Shown here in pieces: positions 52,442 through 61,510 of a stretch of DNA of 64,000 bases (the first letter of the stretch is position 1; each line of letters opens with the position of its first letter). Made by a program: the position numbers and the translations under genes. Where the stretch lies: contig NZ_CP132976.1 in assembly GCF_030864005.1 (NCBI RefSeq), positions 1,922,001 through 1,986,000 on the forward strand, given 5' to 3'. Under the pieces are notes generated by a model. It saw only the letters and a program-made list of their open reading frames with translations, searched no databases and was not told where the DNA came from. Origin of the DNA: Achromobacter seleniivolatilans (GTDB lineage Bacteria; Pseudomonadota; Gammaproteobacteria; Burkholderiales; Burkholderiaceae_B).

Positions 52442-53089
52442 TTAATGGTTGGCAGGCGCGCGGGGATAGAAGCGCACCGCTTGCGCGCCATCGCCCGAAA
52501 AAGGCCGCAATAGCGGTTCCACGCCATCGGCGCTGACGCCAAAGGTCTCCATGGCCTCGTCCATGTCCCGCACGGGCGCTTCGGTCTGCTCACGCGGAAT
52601 CACGCGGGACTGGGCGCGCAGCACGGCGAAGATGCTGGCATAGGGGCTTTCGCCCTTGGCCAGCCGCGAGCCAATAGCGGCCAGCACGTGGATGGCTTCG
52701 TCCAACAGCTCCTGCGCCTGCTCCGGCTCTATCACCCCTAGAAACTCCAGGAACAGCGGCACGTGGTCCGGCAGTTCAGAGACCACGGGTTCAAAACCGT
52801 GTTGGCGGTAGGTGTCCAGCAGGTCGACCATGGCCTGACCGCGGTCTCGGCTTTCGCCATGCACATGTTCGAACAGGTGCAGCGAATGCGAGCGGTTGCG
52901 GTCAAAGGTGGCAACGTAGTTTTCCTGGACGGCGATCAGGTCGTTGGCGGCCAGATAGCTGATCAGCGGTTGCAGGGTTTCTTCGGCATCGGGATGGCCA
53001 TCCAGCGCGGCTTCAACTTCGCTCAAGGCGGCCAGCAGCTCCGGCTCCGGATAACTCAACAAGGCGGAAAGCAAACGGTACAGATTCAT
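52442..53089 (-). CDS. narJ: Nitrate reductase molybdenum cofactor assembly chaperone
   Basis: 215 residues. YRLLSALLSYPEPELLAALS, YVATFDRNRSHSLHLFEHVH and DHVPLFLEFLGVI are the NarJ signature regions. Binds apo-NarG until cofactor insertion. Between narH (11 bases) and narI (18 bases). Confidence 0.95.
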   Translation of the reverse strand: MNLYRLLSALLSYPEPELLAALSEVEAALDGHPDAEETLQPLISYLAANDLIAVQENYVATFDRNRSHSLHLFEHVHGESRDRGQAMVDLLDTYRQHGFEPVVSELPDHVPLFLEFLGVIEPEQAQELLDEAIHVLAAIGSRLAKGESPYASIFAVLRAQSRVIPREQTEAPVRDMDEAMETFGVSADGVEPLLRPFSGDGAQAVRFYPRAPANH

Positions 53090-53100
53090 GGTGTTCTCTC

Positions 53101-54669
53101 CTAGCGGGCCTCGACGGCCTTCTTGCGGGATTTCGGCATCTCGATGAAGATCTCGCTGCCCTGGGGCTTGCGGCCGAACAACGTGCCTTCCGACACCCCG
53201 CCCGAGCAGCCATTGCCAAAGGTGAAACCGCAGCTGCCCTTCTCGTTAAAGCTGTCTTCCACGACTTCCTTGTGACTGCTGGGCACCACAAAGCGGTCCT
53301 CGTAGTCGGCGATGGCCATGATTTTGTACATGTCCTGTACGGTCGCCTCGGTCAACCCAACCTGTTCCAGCAAGGCCAGATCGCGTTCGCCGTGGACGGT
53401 CTCGGACCGCTTGTAGGCGCGCATGGCCAGCATGCGTTCCAGCGCTTGCAGCACCGGCGCTTCCTTGCCCGCTGTCAGCAGGTTGGCCAGGTAGCGCACA
53501 GGAATGCGCAGGCTGGACACATCGGGAATCATCGCGCTCTTGCCCACGGTGCGTTGCGGCATCTGGCCCGCTTCGGCAGCAGACTGGATGGGCGACAACG
53601 GCGGGATGTACCAGACCATGGGCAAGGTGCGGTATTCCGGGTGCAGCGGGAAGGCCACGCGCCACTCAACGGCCATCTTGTAGACGGGCGACTTGCGGGC
53701 GGCTTCCAGCCACGATTCCGGAATGCCCTGTTCACGCGCAGCGGCAATCACCTCGGGCGAATGCGGGTCCAGGAACAGATCCATCTGGGATTCGTACAGG
53801 TCCTGCTCGTTAGCGGTGGACGCGGCGCTTTCGATCTGGTCGGCGTCATACAGCATCACGCCCAGATAACGAATGCGGCCCACGCAGGTTTCCGAGCACA
53901 CCGTGGGCTGGCCCGCTTCAATGCGCGGATAGCAGAACGTGCACTTCTCGGCCTTGCCGCTGCTCCAGTTGTAGTAAATCTTCTTGTACGGGCAACCCGA
54001 GATGCACATGCGCCAGCCGCGGCACTTGTCCTGGTCCACCAGCACAATGCCATCGTCTTCACGCTTGTAGATCGAGCCCGACGGGCAGCTGGCAACACAG
54101 GCCGGATTCAGGCAGTGTTCGCACAAGCGCGGCAGATACATCATGAAGGTGTTCTCGAACGTCGAGTACATCTCTTTCTGCACGCCTTCGAAGAGCGCAT
54201 CGCGGCTGCGCGAGCTGAACTCGCCGCCCAAATCGTCTTCCCAGTTCGGACCCCAATGGATCTTGTCCATCTTCTTGCCGGTCAACACCGACACCGGGCG
54301 CGCGGTGGGCGGCGTTTGCGATAACGGCGCATTTTGCAGATGCTCGTAGTCGAAGGTGAACGGCTCGTAGTAATCGTCGATCTGCGGCAGGTTCGGGTTG
54401 GCGAACAGGTTGGCCAGGATGCGCAGCTTGCCGCCTTGGCGCGGTTCCAGCTTGCCCGCGGAAGTGCGCTTCCAACCGCCCTTCCACTTTTCCTGGTTCT
54501 CCCATTCTTTGGGATAGCCGATGCCGGGCTTGGTTTCAACGTTGTTGAACCAAGCGTATTCGACGCCGTCGCGGCTGGTCCAGACGTTTTTGCAGGTGAC
54601 CGAACAAGTGTGGCAGCCGATGCACTTGTCCAGGTTCAGCACCATGCCGATTTGGGCGCGTATCCTCAT
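53101..54669 (-). CDS. narH: Respiratory nitrate reductase beta subunit
   Basis: 522 residues, electron-transfer subunit with three [4Fe-4S] and one [3Fe-4S] cluster. Cysteine groups: CIGCHTCSVTCKNVW, CEHCLNPACVASCPSGSIY, CRGWRMCISGCPY (Trp in place of a Cys, marking the [3Fe-4S] site) and CTFCYPRIEAGQPTVCSETC. Its ATG overlaps the narG stop (54666-54669). Confidence 0.96.
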   Translation of the reverse strand: MRIRAQIGMVLNLDKCIGCHTCSVTCKNVWTSRDGVEYAWFNNVETKPGIGYPKEWENQEKWKGGWKRTSAGKLEPRQGGKLRILANLFANPNLPQIDDYYEPFTFDYEHLQNAPLSQTPPTARPVSVLTGKKMDKIHWGPNWEDDLGGEFSSRSRDALFEGVQKEMYSTFENTFMMYLPRLCEHCLNPACVASCPSGSIYKREDDGIVLVDQDKCRGWRMCISGCPYKKIYYNWSSGKAEKCTFCYPRIEAGQPTVCSETCVGRIRYLGVMLYDADQIESAASTANEQDLYESQMDLFLDPHSPEVIAAAREQGIPESWLEAARKSPVYKMAVEWRVAFPLHPEYRTLPMVWYIPPLSPIQSAAEAGQMPQRTVGKSAMIPDVSSLRIPVRYLANLLTAGKEAPVLQALERMLAMRAYKRSETVHGERDLALLEQVGLTEATVQDMYKIMAIADYEDRFVVPSSHKEVVEDSFNEKGSCGFTFGNGCSGGVSEGTLFGRKPQGSEIFIEMPKSRKKAVEAR

Positions 54670-57600
54670 GATTGCTTCTCTTCTTGTTGCGTTGCTTCCA
54701 AGGCGGGGTCTTCCACCAACGGGCCTTCCAGCCAGTCCACCTTCTTCATCTTGCGCAGCACCACGAATTCATCGCGGTTGGCGCCGACCGTCCCGTAGTA
54801 GTTGAAGCCGTAGGCCTGTTGGGCATACCCGCCGATCATGTGCGTGGGCTTCAACACCGTGCGCGTGACCGAGTTATGGATACCGCCGCGCTTGCCGCTG
54901 GTTTCCGCGCCCGGCACGTTCACAATCTTTTCCTGTGCGTGGTACATCAGGCACATGCCCACCGGCACGCGCTGGCTGACCACCACGCGGGCGGTCAAGG
55001 TGCCGTTCACGTTAAAGACTTCAACCCAGTCGTTATCGACCAGCCCGGCTTGCTTGGCCTCGGCTTCCGACACCCACACGTGGGGACCGCCGCGGCTCAA
55101 AGTCAGCATGCGCAGGTTGTCCGAATACGTGCTGTGGATGCCCCACTTCTGGTGGGGCGTAAGCCAGTTCAGCACCAGTTCCTTCTCGCCATTCGGGTAG
55201 CGGCCCAGCATGGGCGCCACGGTCTTGGTGTCGATGGCGGGCTTGTACACGCACAGACCCTCACCAAAATCCAGCATCCAGCGGTGATCCTGATAGAACT
55301 GCTGGCGGCCCGTCAGCGTGCGCCACGGGATCAGTTCGTGGACGTTGGTATAGCCGGCGTTGTAGCTGACCTCTTCACTTTCCAGACCCGACCACGTAGG
55401 CGCCGAGATGATCTTGCGCGGTTGCGCCTGAATATCGCGGAAGCGAATCTTGTCGTGTTCGCGGCCGCGAGCCAGATGGGTGTGATCACGCCCGGTGATC
55501 TTGCCCAGCGCTTCCCACGCCTTTACCGATACGTGGCCATTGGTCTCGGGCGCAAAGGTCAGCACCATTTCGGCCGCATCAATAGCCGTATCCAGACGCG
55601 GACGGCCCTGGCTGACGCCGGCTTCCGTCACGCTCTCGTTGATACCGGCCAGCTCATGCACTTCGTGCTCGGTATTCCAGTTGATGCCCTTGCCGCCATT
55701 ACCCAGCTTGTCCAGCAGCGGACCCACCGACGTGAACTTGCGGTAGATATCGTTGTAGTCTCGTTCCACCACCGTCATCGACGGCGCGGTCTTGCCGGGC
55801 ACCAGATCGCATTCGCCCAGCTTCCAGTCCTTGGGTTCAAACGCCTGGCCCAGCTCTCCCGGGGTGTCGTGCATGAGCGGAGTCAGCACCAGATCGCGGC
55901 GCTTGCCCAGGTAGGGGCCGCCGATATCGCTGAACTTCTTGGCCAGCAGCTTGTAGATTTCCCAGTCGGTCTTGCTTTCCCACAGCGGTTGAACGGCCTC
56001 GCTCAAGGGGTGGATGAAGGGGTGCATGTCGGACGTATTCAAGTCGTCCTTTTCGTACCAGGTGGCCGTCGGCAGCACGATGTCGCCATACAGGCACGTG
56101 GTGCTCATGCGGAAATCCAGCACGGTCAACAGGTCCAGCTTGCCTTCGGCCGCGTCCTCTTCATAGGTGACTTCAGTGGGCTTGATCGCGTCGCCTTCGT
56201 CGCCAAAGACCGCGTTCTGCGCGCCCAGCAGGTATTTCAGGAAATACTCGTGACCCTTGCCGCTGGAACCCAGGATGTTGGAGCGCCACACAAACATGTT
56301 GCGCGGGAAGTTGGCCGGATCATCCGGGTCTTCGCACGACATGCGCAACTCTCCTGACTTCAACTGTTCAACGGTGTGAGCGACCGGGTCCTTGCCCAGG
56401 CTTTCCGCTTGCGCCACCAGGTCCAAAGGATTGGTGCGCAGTTGCGGAGCCGACGGCAACCAGCCCATGCGCTCGGCGCGGGCGTTCAAGTCGATCATGC
56501 TCAATTCGCCGTACTTCGCGCGGTCGGCGGTGGGGCCGAGCACTTCCTGAACGTTCAGCTTTTCATGACGCCATTGGCTGGTGTGCGCATAGAAGAAGGA
56601 CGTGCCGTTCATCTGGCGCGGCGGGCGAGCCCAGTCCGAACCAAAGGCCAGCGGCGCCCAGCCAAACTGCGGACGCAGCTTTTCCTGGCCCACGTAGTGC
56701 GCCCAGCCGCCGCCGCTCTTGCCCACGCAGCCGCACATCATCAGCATGTTGATGATGCCGCGGTAAATCATGTCCATGTGGTACCAGTGGTTCAGGCCGG
56801 CGCCAACAATCACCATCGACTTGCCTTCGGTGTCGTGGGCGTTCTGCGCGAATTCTCGCGCAACCTGAATCACCTGTGCGCGCGGCACCGTGGTGTGCTT
56901 TTCTTGCCAGGCCGGGGTGTACGGCACATCGTCGTCATACGACGTTGCGACGTTGCCGCCGCCCAGACCGCGATCCAGGCCGTAGTTGGCCATTTGCAGG
57001 TCATAAACGGTGGCCACCAGCGCTTCAGTGCCATCAGCCAGGCGGATACGGCGGGCCGGCACGTTGCGCACCAGCAGTTCGTCGTGTTCGCTGCCGAAGT
57101 ACGGGAAACCCACGCCTACGACTTCACTCGTCTGGCCCAACAGGCTCAGGGTGGGTTCGATCTCACGGCCATTGCCGCCGTTCTTGGATTCCAGATTCCA
57201 ACGGCCGACTTTTTCCCCGCCGTTGACTGCACCCTCGCCCCAGCGAAAACCGATGCTGCCGTTGGGAGCCACCAGGTCGCCGCTGTTCGCGTCCAGCACC
57301 AGCGTCTTCCAATCGGGATTGTTCTGTTCACCCAAGGCGCCGTCCAGATGCGATGCGCGCAGGAAGTGATCAGGTGCGTAGAAGCCATCCCGCTCTTTCA
57401 ACAGCACCAGCATCGGCATGTCGGTGTAGCGGCGCACATAGTTCTGGAAGTACGGCGAGGCGTTTTCCGAAAGGTGGAATTCCTTCAGGATGACGTGGCC
57501 CATGGCCATCGCCAACGCGGCGTCGGTGCCCTGCTTGGGCGCCAGCCAGATATCGCCAAACTTCACCATTTCACCGAAGTCGCTGGAGACGGCCACGGTC

Positions 57601-58427
57601 TTCGTGCCCTTGTAGCGGACTTCGGTATAGAAGTGGGCGTCAGGCGTACGGGTCTGGGGCACGTTCGAGCCCCACACCATCAGATAGGTCGAGTTGTACC
57701 AATCGGCCGATTCCGGCACGTCGGTTTGTTCGCCCCAGACTTGCGGGCTGGCGGGCGGCAGATCGCAATACCAGTCATAGAAGCTCAGACAAACACCGCC
57801 CAGCAGGCTCAGGTAGCGCGCGCCAGCGGCGTAGCTGACCATGGACATGGCGGGAATCGGCGAAAAACCGATCACGCGGTCGGGGCCAAATTTCTTGATC
57901 GTCAGCGCGTTGGCAGCGGCAATGATTTCGGTGGCGGTGTCCCAATCGGCACGCACAAAGCCGCCCAAGCCGCGAATGGACTTGTAGCGCTTGGCCCGCA
58001 CCGGGTCTTGGCTGATGTATTCCCAGGCGGCAATCGGGTCCATGGTCTTGCGGGCATCGCGCCACATTTCCATCAGACGGCCGCGAATCATCGGGTACTT
58101 CACCCGCTGTGCCGAATACACGTACCAGCTGTAGGAGGCTCCCCGCGGACAGCCGCGCGGTTCATGGTTGGGCAGGTCAGGCCGCGTGCGCGGATAGTCC
58201 GTCTGCTGCGTTTCCCAGGTGATCAGGCCATTCTTGACATAGACCTTCCAGGAGCACGAGCCAGTGCAGTTCACCCCGTGGGTGGAACGCACCACTTTGT
58301 CATGCTGCCAGCGGGAGCGATAGGCGTTTTCCCACTTGCGGTCTTCGTTGACCGTTTCACCGTGGCCGTCTGCGAAGGTGGATTTCACCCTCGACATGAA
58401 CTTCAACCGGTCCAGAAAATGACTCAT
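54666..58427 (-). CDS. narG: Respiratory nitrate reductase alpha subunit (catalytic, Mo-bisMGD)
   Basis: 1253 residues, full length. FS0 cluster ligands HGVNCTGSCSWKVYV and RGCPRGAS (one His, three Cys); the Mo-coordinating Asp lies in ESADWYNSTYLMVWGSN. N-terminal MSHFLDRLKFMSRVKSTFAD is the vestigial Tat-like leader used by NarJ. Cytoplasmic nitrate reduction to nitrite. GGAG lies seven bases before the ATG. A 155-base gap separates it from narK2, and an element shared with narK1 lies there, so it may have its own promoter. Confidence 0.97.
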   Translation of the reverse strand: MSHFLDRLKFMSRVKSTFADGHGETVNEDRKWENAYRSRWQHDKVVRSTHGVNCTGSCSWKVYVKNGLITWETQQTDYPRTRPDLPNHEPRGCPRGASYSWYVYSAQRVKYPMIRGRLMEMWRDARKTMDPIAAWEYISQDPVRAKRYKSIRGLGGFVRADWDTATEIIAAANALTIKKFGPDRVIGFSPIPAMSMVSYAAGARYLSLLGGVCLSFYDWYCDLPPASPQVWGEQTDVPESADWYNSTYLMVWGSNVPQTRTPDAHFYTEVRYKGTKTVAVSSDFGEMVKFGDIWLAPKQGTDAALAMAMGHVILKEFHLSENASPYFQNYVRRYTDMPMLVLLKERDGFYAPDHFLRASHLDGALGEQNNPDWKTLVLDANSGDLVAPNGSIGFRWGEGAVNGGEKVGRWNLESKNGGNGREIEPTLSLLGQTSEVVGVGFPYFGSEHDELLVRNVPARRIRLADGTEALVATVYDLQMANYGLDRGLGGGNVATSYDDDVPYTPAWQEKHTTVPRAQVIQVAREFAQNAHDTEGKSMVIVGAGLNHWYHMDMIYRGIINMLMMCGCVGKSGGGWAHYVGQEKLRPQFGWAPLAFGSDWARPPRQMNGTSFFYAHTSQWRHEKLNVQEVLGPTADRAKYGELSMIDLNARAERMGWLPSAPQLRTNPLDLVAQAESLGKDPVAHTVEQLKSGELRMSCEDPDDPANFPRNMFVWRSNILGSSGKGHEYFLKYLLGAQNAVFGDEGDAIKPTEVTYEEDAAEGKLDLLTVLDFRMSTTCLYGDIVLPTATWYEKDDLNTSDMHPFIHPLSEAVQPLWESKTDWEIYKLLAKKFSDIGGPYLGKRRDLVLTPLMHDTPGELGQAFEPKDWKLGECDLVPGKTAPSMTVVERDYNDIYRKFTSVGPLLDKLGNGGKGINWNTEHEVHELAGINESVTEAGVSQGRPRLDTAIDAAEMVLTFAPETNGHVSVKAWEALGKITGRDHTHLARGREHDKIRFRDIQAQPRKIISAPTWSGLESEEVSYNAGYTNVHELIPWRTLTGRQQFYQDHRWMLDFGEGLCVYKPAIDTKTVAPMLGRYPNGEKELVLNWLTPHQKWGIHSTYSDNLRMLTLSRGGPHVWVSEAEAKQAGLVDNDWVEVFNVNGTLTARVVVSQRVPVGMCLMYHAQEKIVNVPGAETSGKRGGIHNSVTRTVLKPTHMIGGYAQQAYGFNYYGTVGANRDEFVVLRKMKKVDWLEGPLVEDPALEATQQEEKQS

Positions 58428-58513
58428 CGTGTTTCTCCAAATCCGCCGGTCTGCCCGGCGTGTACTGCAATCAATGCGCGTGAAACCACTTTAGGCTCCG
58501 ATCCGTCCCCCGG

Positions 58514-58559
58514 CCATTCGCCAGAGGCACAGGCCGGTCGCGGCAGAATGACTAGTCAC
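58514..58559 (-). promoter_or_regulatory. Bipartite nar element upstream of narG
   Basis: CCATTCGCCAG (58514-58524) and CTAGTCAC (58552-58559, inside the palindrome TGACTAGTCA) recur upstream of narK1 with the same 27-base spacing. The inner part is 87 bases before the narG ATG. The binding factor is unknown. Confidence 0.5.
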
Positions 58560-58582
58560 TCTTGCCGCGCGTTATCCACGTA

Positions 58583-59968
58583 TCAGCAAGGCACCGGCGC
58601 GTTGCGGCGGGCGTAGTACCACCAGGTGACCAGCATGCAAGTCGCGTAGAAGCCGATGAAGCAGTACAGCGCCGCCTGCACGCCGCCCGTCATCTCAAGA
58701 GACGTGCCGAAACTGCGGGGAATGAAGAAGCCGCCGTACGCCCCGATGGCGCCGGAAAATCCCAGCACAGCGGCGGACTCCTTGGCAGCCTCGCTCATGG
58801 CCTGCTTCTCGCCGGCCGGCCCCTTGCCGCGTGCGGCCTGGGTGCGTTCACGCAGGAAGATCACGGGAATCATCCGGAACGTTGATCCATTGCCCAGGCC
58901 AGTCAGCGCGAACAACACGATGAACATGGCCAGAAAACCATTGAAATCACCGCCGACGCCGGCCACGGGCAAGAACATGACCACGCCAAACACCGCGGCA
59001 ATCATGGCCGCGAACGTAAACAGCGTGACCCGCGCGCCGCCCAACTTGTCCGACACCCAGCCGCCCACCGGACGCGTCAGGGAACCCACCAACGGCCCCA
59101 GGAACGCGTAGGTCATGGGATCGACCTGCGGGAACAAGGTCTTGGTCAGCATTGCAAAACCCGCCGAAAACCCAATGAAGGAACCAAACGTGCCCACGTA
59201 GAGCCAGCACATCAGCCAGTTGTGCTTACGCTTGAAAATCACGGCCTGATCAGCAAAAGAGGCACGCGCATCTGCGATATCGTTCATGCCGAACCACGCG
59301 GCAATCGACGCCAGCGCAATGGGAATCACCCAGATGAATCCCGCGTTTTGCAGCCACAGGTTCTGCTGCGCGCCGTGAACGGTGATTTCCTGGGGCGCGC
59401 CGCCGGCCACGCCAAAGACGCCCACCGAGATCACAACGGGGACGACAAACTGCACGAGCGACACGCCCAGGTTGCCGATACCGGCGTTCAGCCCCGTCGC
59501 CAGCCCCTTCTTCTCTTTGGGAAAGAAGAAGCTGATGTTGGCCATGCTGGAACTGAAGTTGCCGCCGCCCAGGCCGCACAGCAGCGCCAGAATCAGCAAG
59601 GTTGGAAACGACGTGGTCGGGTCACGCAAGGCAAATCCCATGCCCAGCGCCGGGATCAGCAGCGAAGCCGTAGATATCGCCGTCCATTTGCGGCCGCCGA
59701 ATACAGGCACCAGAAAGGAATAGAAGATCCGCAGTGTGGCGCCCGACAGCGCGGGCAGCGCCGTCAGCCAGAACATCTGGTTCTTGGACAGCATGAAACC
59801 GGCTCGGTCCAGATTGACCACCACCACGCTCCACAGCATCCAGATGCTGAACGCCAGCATCAGAGCAGGGATCGAAATCCAGAGATTGCGATTGGCGACG
59901 CGCGCGCCGGTCTGTTTCCAGAAGCCGGGATTATCGGGTTCCCAGCGTGACAGGACTTGAGTAGACAT
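58583..59968 (-). CDS. narK2: Nitrate/nitrite transporter, NarK2 type
   Basis: 461 residues, twelve-helix MFS protein. Nitrate signature motifs: GGGNFSSSMANISFFFPKEK and GLATGLNAGIGNLGVSLVQF, the NarK2-type nitrate/nitrite antiporter form. The NarK1-like gene lies 33 bases upstream, an arrangement also found in Pseudomonas and Paracoccus. Confidence 0.9.
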   Translation of the reverse strand: MSTQVLSRWEPDNPGFWKQTGARVANRNLWISIPALMLAFSIWMLWSVVVVNLDRAGFMLSKNQMFWLTALPALSGATLRIFYSFLVPVFGGRKWTAISTASLLIPALGMGFALRDPTTSFPTLLILALLCGLGGGNFSSSMANISFFFPKEKKGLATGLNAGIGNLGVSLVQFVVPVVISVGVFGVAGGAPQEITVHGAQQNLWLQNAGFIWVIPIALASIAAWFGMNDIADARASFADQAVIFKRKHNWLMCWLYVGTFGSFIGFSAGFAMLTKTLFPQVDPMTYAFLGPLVGSLTRPVGGWVSDKLGGARVTLFTFAAMIAAVFGVVMFLPVAGVGGDFNGFLAMFIVLFALTGLGNGSTFRMIPVIFLRERTQAARGKGPAGEKQAMSEAAKESAAVLGFSGAIGAYGGFFIPRSFGTSLEMTGGVQAALYCFIGFYATCMLVTWWYYARRNAPVPC

Positions 59969-60000
59969 GGAGTTCTCTTTGGGAATGTGTGGGGGAAGGA

Positions 60001-61296
60001 TCAGGCGGCTTGCTGCCCGGCTTTGGGCGCCGCGCCAACCGCAGAACCAGCCGCGCCGTGCGCCGCCGCTTTCGGCCGGAAACTAAAGTGCATGAAGATC
60101 AGCGACACGCAAACGGTGCCGTACAGCAGCATGAAGGCGCTGGAACGCACGCCGGTCAGGTCCAGCAGCACGCCGAACAGAATCGGCAGCACAAAGCCGC
60201 CCATGCCGCCTGCCAGCCCGACAATGCCGGACACGGCGCCGATGTTTTCGCTGAATTCATCCGAGATGAATTTGAAGACCGAGGCCTTGCCGATCGCCAT
60301 GGCAATACCGACGACGAACAGCAGGATCGTGAAGGTGGTGGGGCCCAAGGCGATGTTGAAGTTACGCGGGCCATCCGTTGTTACGACGGTGAATTCCGTT
60401 TGCGGATAGCTGAGCAGGAAGAACGCCACCCAGCACACCCACATCACCCACCATGTGGTCTTGTAGGCGCCGTAGCGATCCGAGATCCAACCGCCCATGG
60501 CGCGCAGCACGCCGCCGGGCAAAGAAAAACACGCAGCCAGCAGCGCGGCCAGCTTCATGTCGAAGCCGTATTCGCCGATGTAGTACTTGGTCATCCACAG
60601 AGCCAGCGCCACGTAGCCGCCGAACACCACCGAGTAGTACTGGCAATAACGCAGTACCCGCGGATCTTTCAGCATCGCCAACTGCTCAGACAAGGTGGCG
60701 CGCTGCGTCACCCGGTGCGACGGGTCAGACGCCGAGAACATCCAGAACAGCACGGCCGTCACCAGCAGCGCCACGGCGTACACCTGGGGCACGATGACCC
60801 AGGCGCCGCCCGCTGCCGCAATGAGCGCCGGCGCCACAAACTTCGTAATGGCCGAACCGGAGTTGCCCGCGCCAAACACGCCCATCGCCAGGCCTTGCTT
60901 ATTGCGGGGAAACCAGCGCGCCACATAAGGCGTGCCCACCGAAAACGAGCCGCCCGTCAGGCCGACAAACAGCGCCAGCACCAGGAACTGCCAGTACTCG
61001 GTGGCGTACGACAGCAGCCAGATCGGCACCACTGCCAGCAACATCAAAATAAAGAACACAGGCCGGCCGCCATAACGGTCCGTCCAGATGCCCAACGGCA
61101 CGCGCACCAGCGAACCGGTCAGTACCGGCATGGCGGCCAACAGGCCGAACTGCGTTTCGGACAGGCCCAACTGCGCCTTGATAGGAATACCCAGCACGGC
61201 GAAGATCATCCACACCGCGAAACAGATGGTGAAGGCGAATGTGCTGGAAATCAGGACCCGCATCGGCCTTCCGGACGGGGATTTTGCTGCTGTCAT
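60001..61296 (-). CDS. narK1: Nitrate transporter, NarK1 type
   Basis: 431 residues from the ATG at 61296 with GAGAG before it; a GTG at 61317 is the longer frame. Twelve helices. LTGGSFSVGTPYVARWFPRN and KQGLAMGVFGAGNSGSAITK are the NarK1/NasA nitrate-proton symport form, which lacks the second GN-rich pattern of NarK2. First gene of the nar block; the nar element and a weak FNR-like site precede it. Confidence 0.9.
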   Translation of the reverse strand: MTAAKSPSGRPMRVLISSTFAFTICFAVWMIFAVLGIPIKAQLGLSETQFGLLAAMPVLTGSLVRVPLGIWTDRYGGRPVFFILMLLAVVPIWLLSYATEYWQFLVLALFVGLTGGSFSVGTPYVARWFPRNKQGLAMGVFGAGNSGSAITKFVAPALIAAAGGAWVIVPQVYAVALLVTAVLFWMFSASDPSHRVTQRATLSEQLAMLKDPRVLRYCQYYSVVFGGYVALALWMTKYYIGEYGFDMKLAALLAACFSLPGGVLRAMGGWISDRYGAYKTTWWVMWVCWVAFFLLSYPQTEFTVVTTDGPRNFNIALGPTTFTILLFVVGIAMAIGKASVFKFISDEFSENIGAVSGIVGLAGGMGGFVLPILFGVLLDLTGVRSSAFMLLYGTVCVSLIFMHFSFRPKAAAHGAAGSAVGAAPKAGQQAA

Positions 61297-61357
61297 GGTT
61301 ACTCTCGCTTTGCTCACGAAGACATGTGGCTAGCCTAGGGACGGAACGCATCTGCCA

Positions 61358-61403
61358 CCATTCGCCAGCCGACCATCTGCGCCCTGCCAATGTGCCTAGT
61401 CAC
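61358..61403 (-). promoter_or_regulatory. Bipartite nar element upstream of narK1
   Basis: CCATTCGCCAG (61358-61368) and CTAGTCAC (61396-61403), identical in parts and spacing to the narG copy. The inner part is 62 bases before the narK1 ATG. Confidence 0.5.
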
Positions 61404-61423
61404 CCCTGAGTTCCCGGGGCGAG

Positions 61424-61437
61424 TTGCGATCGGTCAA
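61424..61437. promoter_or_regulatory. Weak FNR/Dnr-like site between narK1 and nnrS
   Basis: TTGCGATCGGTCAA keeps the outer TTG and CAA of the 14-bp FNR/Dnr pattern but not the inner bases. TAATAT at 61471-61476 could be a -10 for nnrS. Weak support. Confidence 0.4.
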
Positions 61438-61510
61438 ACAAACGCGCTGGCGGCGTCTTGCAGACGGCATTAATATGTATTTCAAATGCACCTTTAAAGC
61501 CGCAGCCCTT

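Noticed and set aside
56376..58616. 746-residue open frame antisense to narG
   Set aside because: GC-rich shadow of narG; His/Val/Arg-biased translation and no recognisable domain.
59989..61338. 449-residue open frame antisense to narK1
   Set aside because: His/Gln/Arg-rich shadow of a conserved transporter gene.
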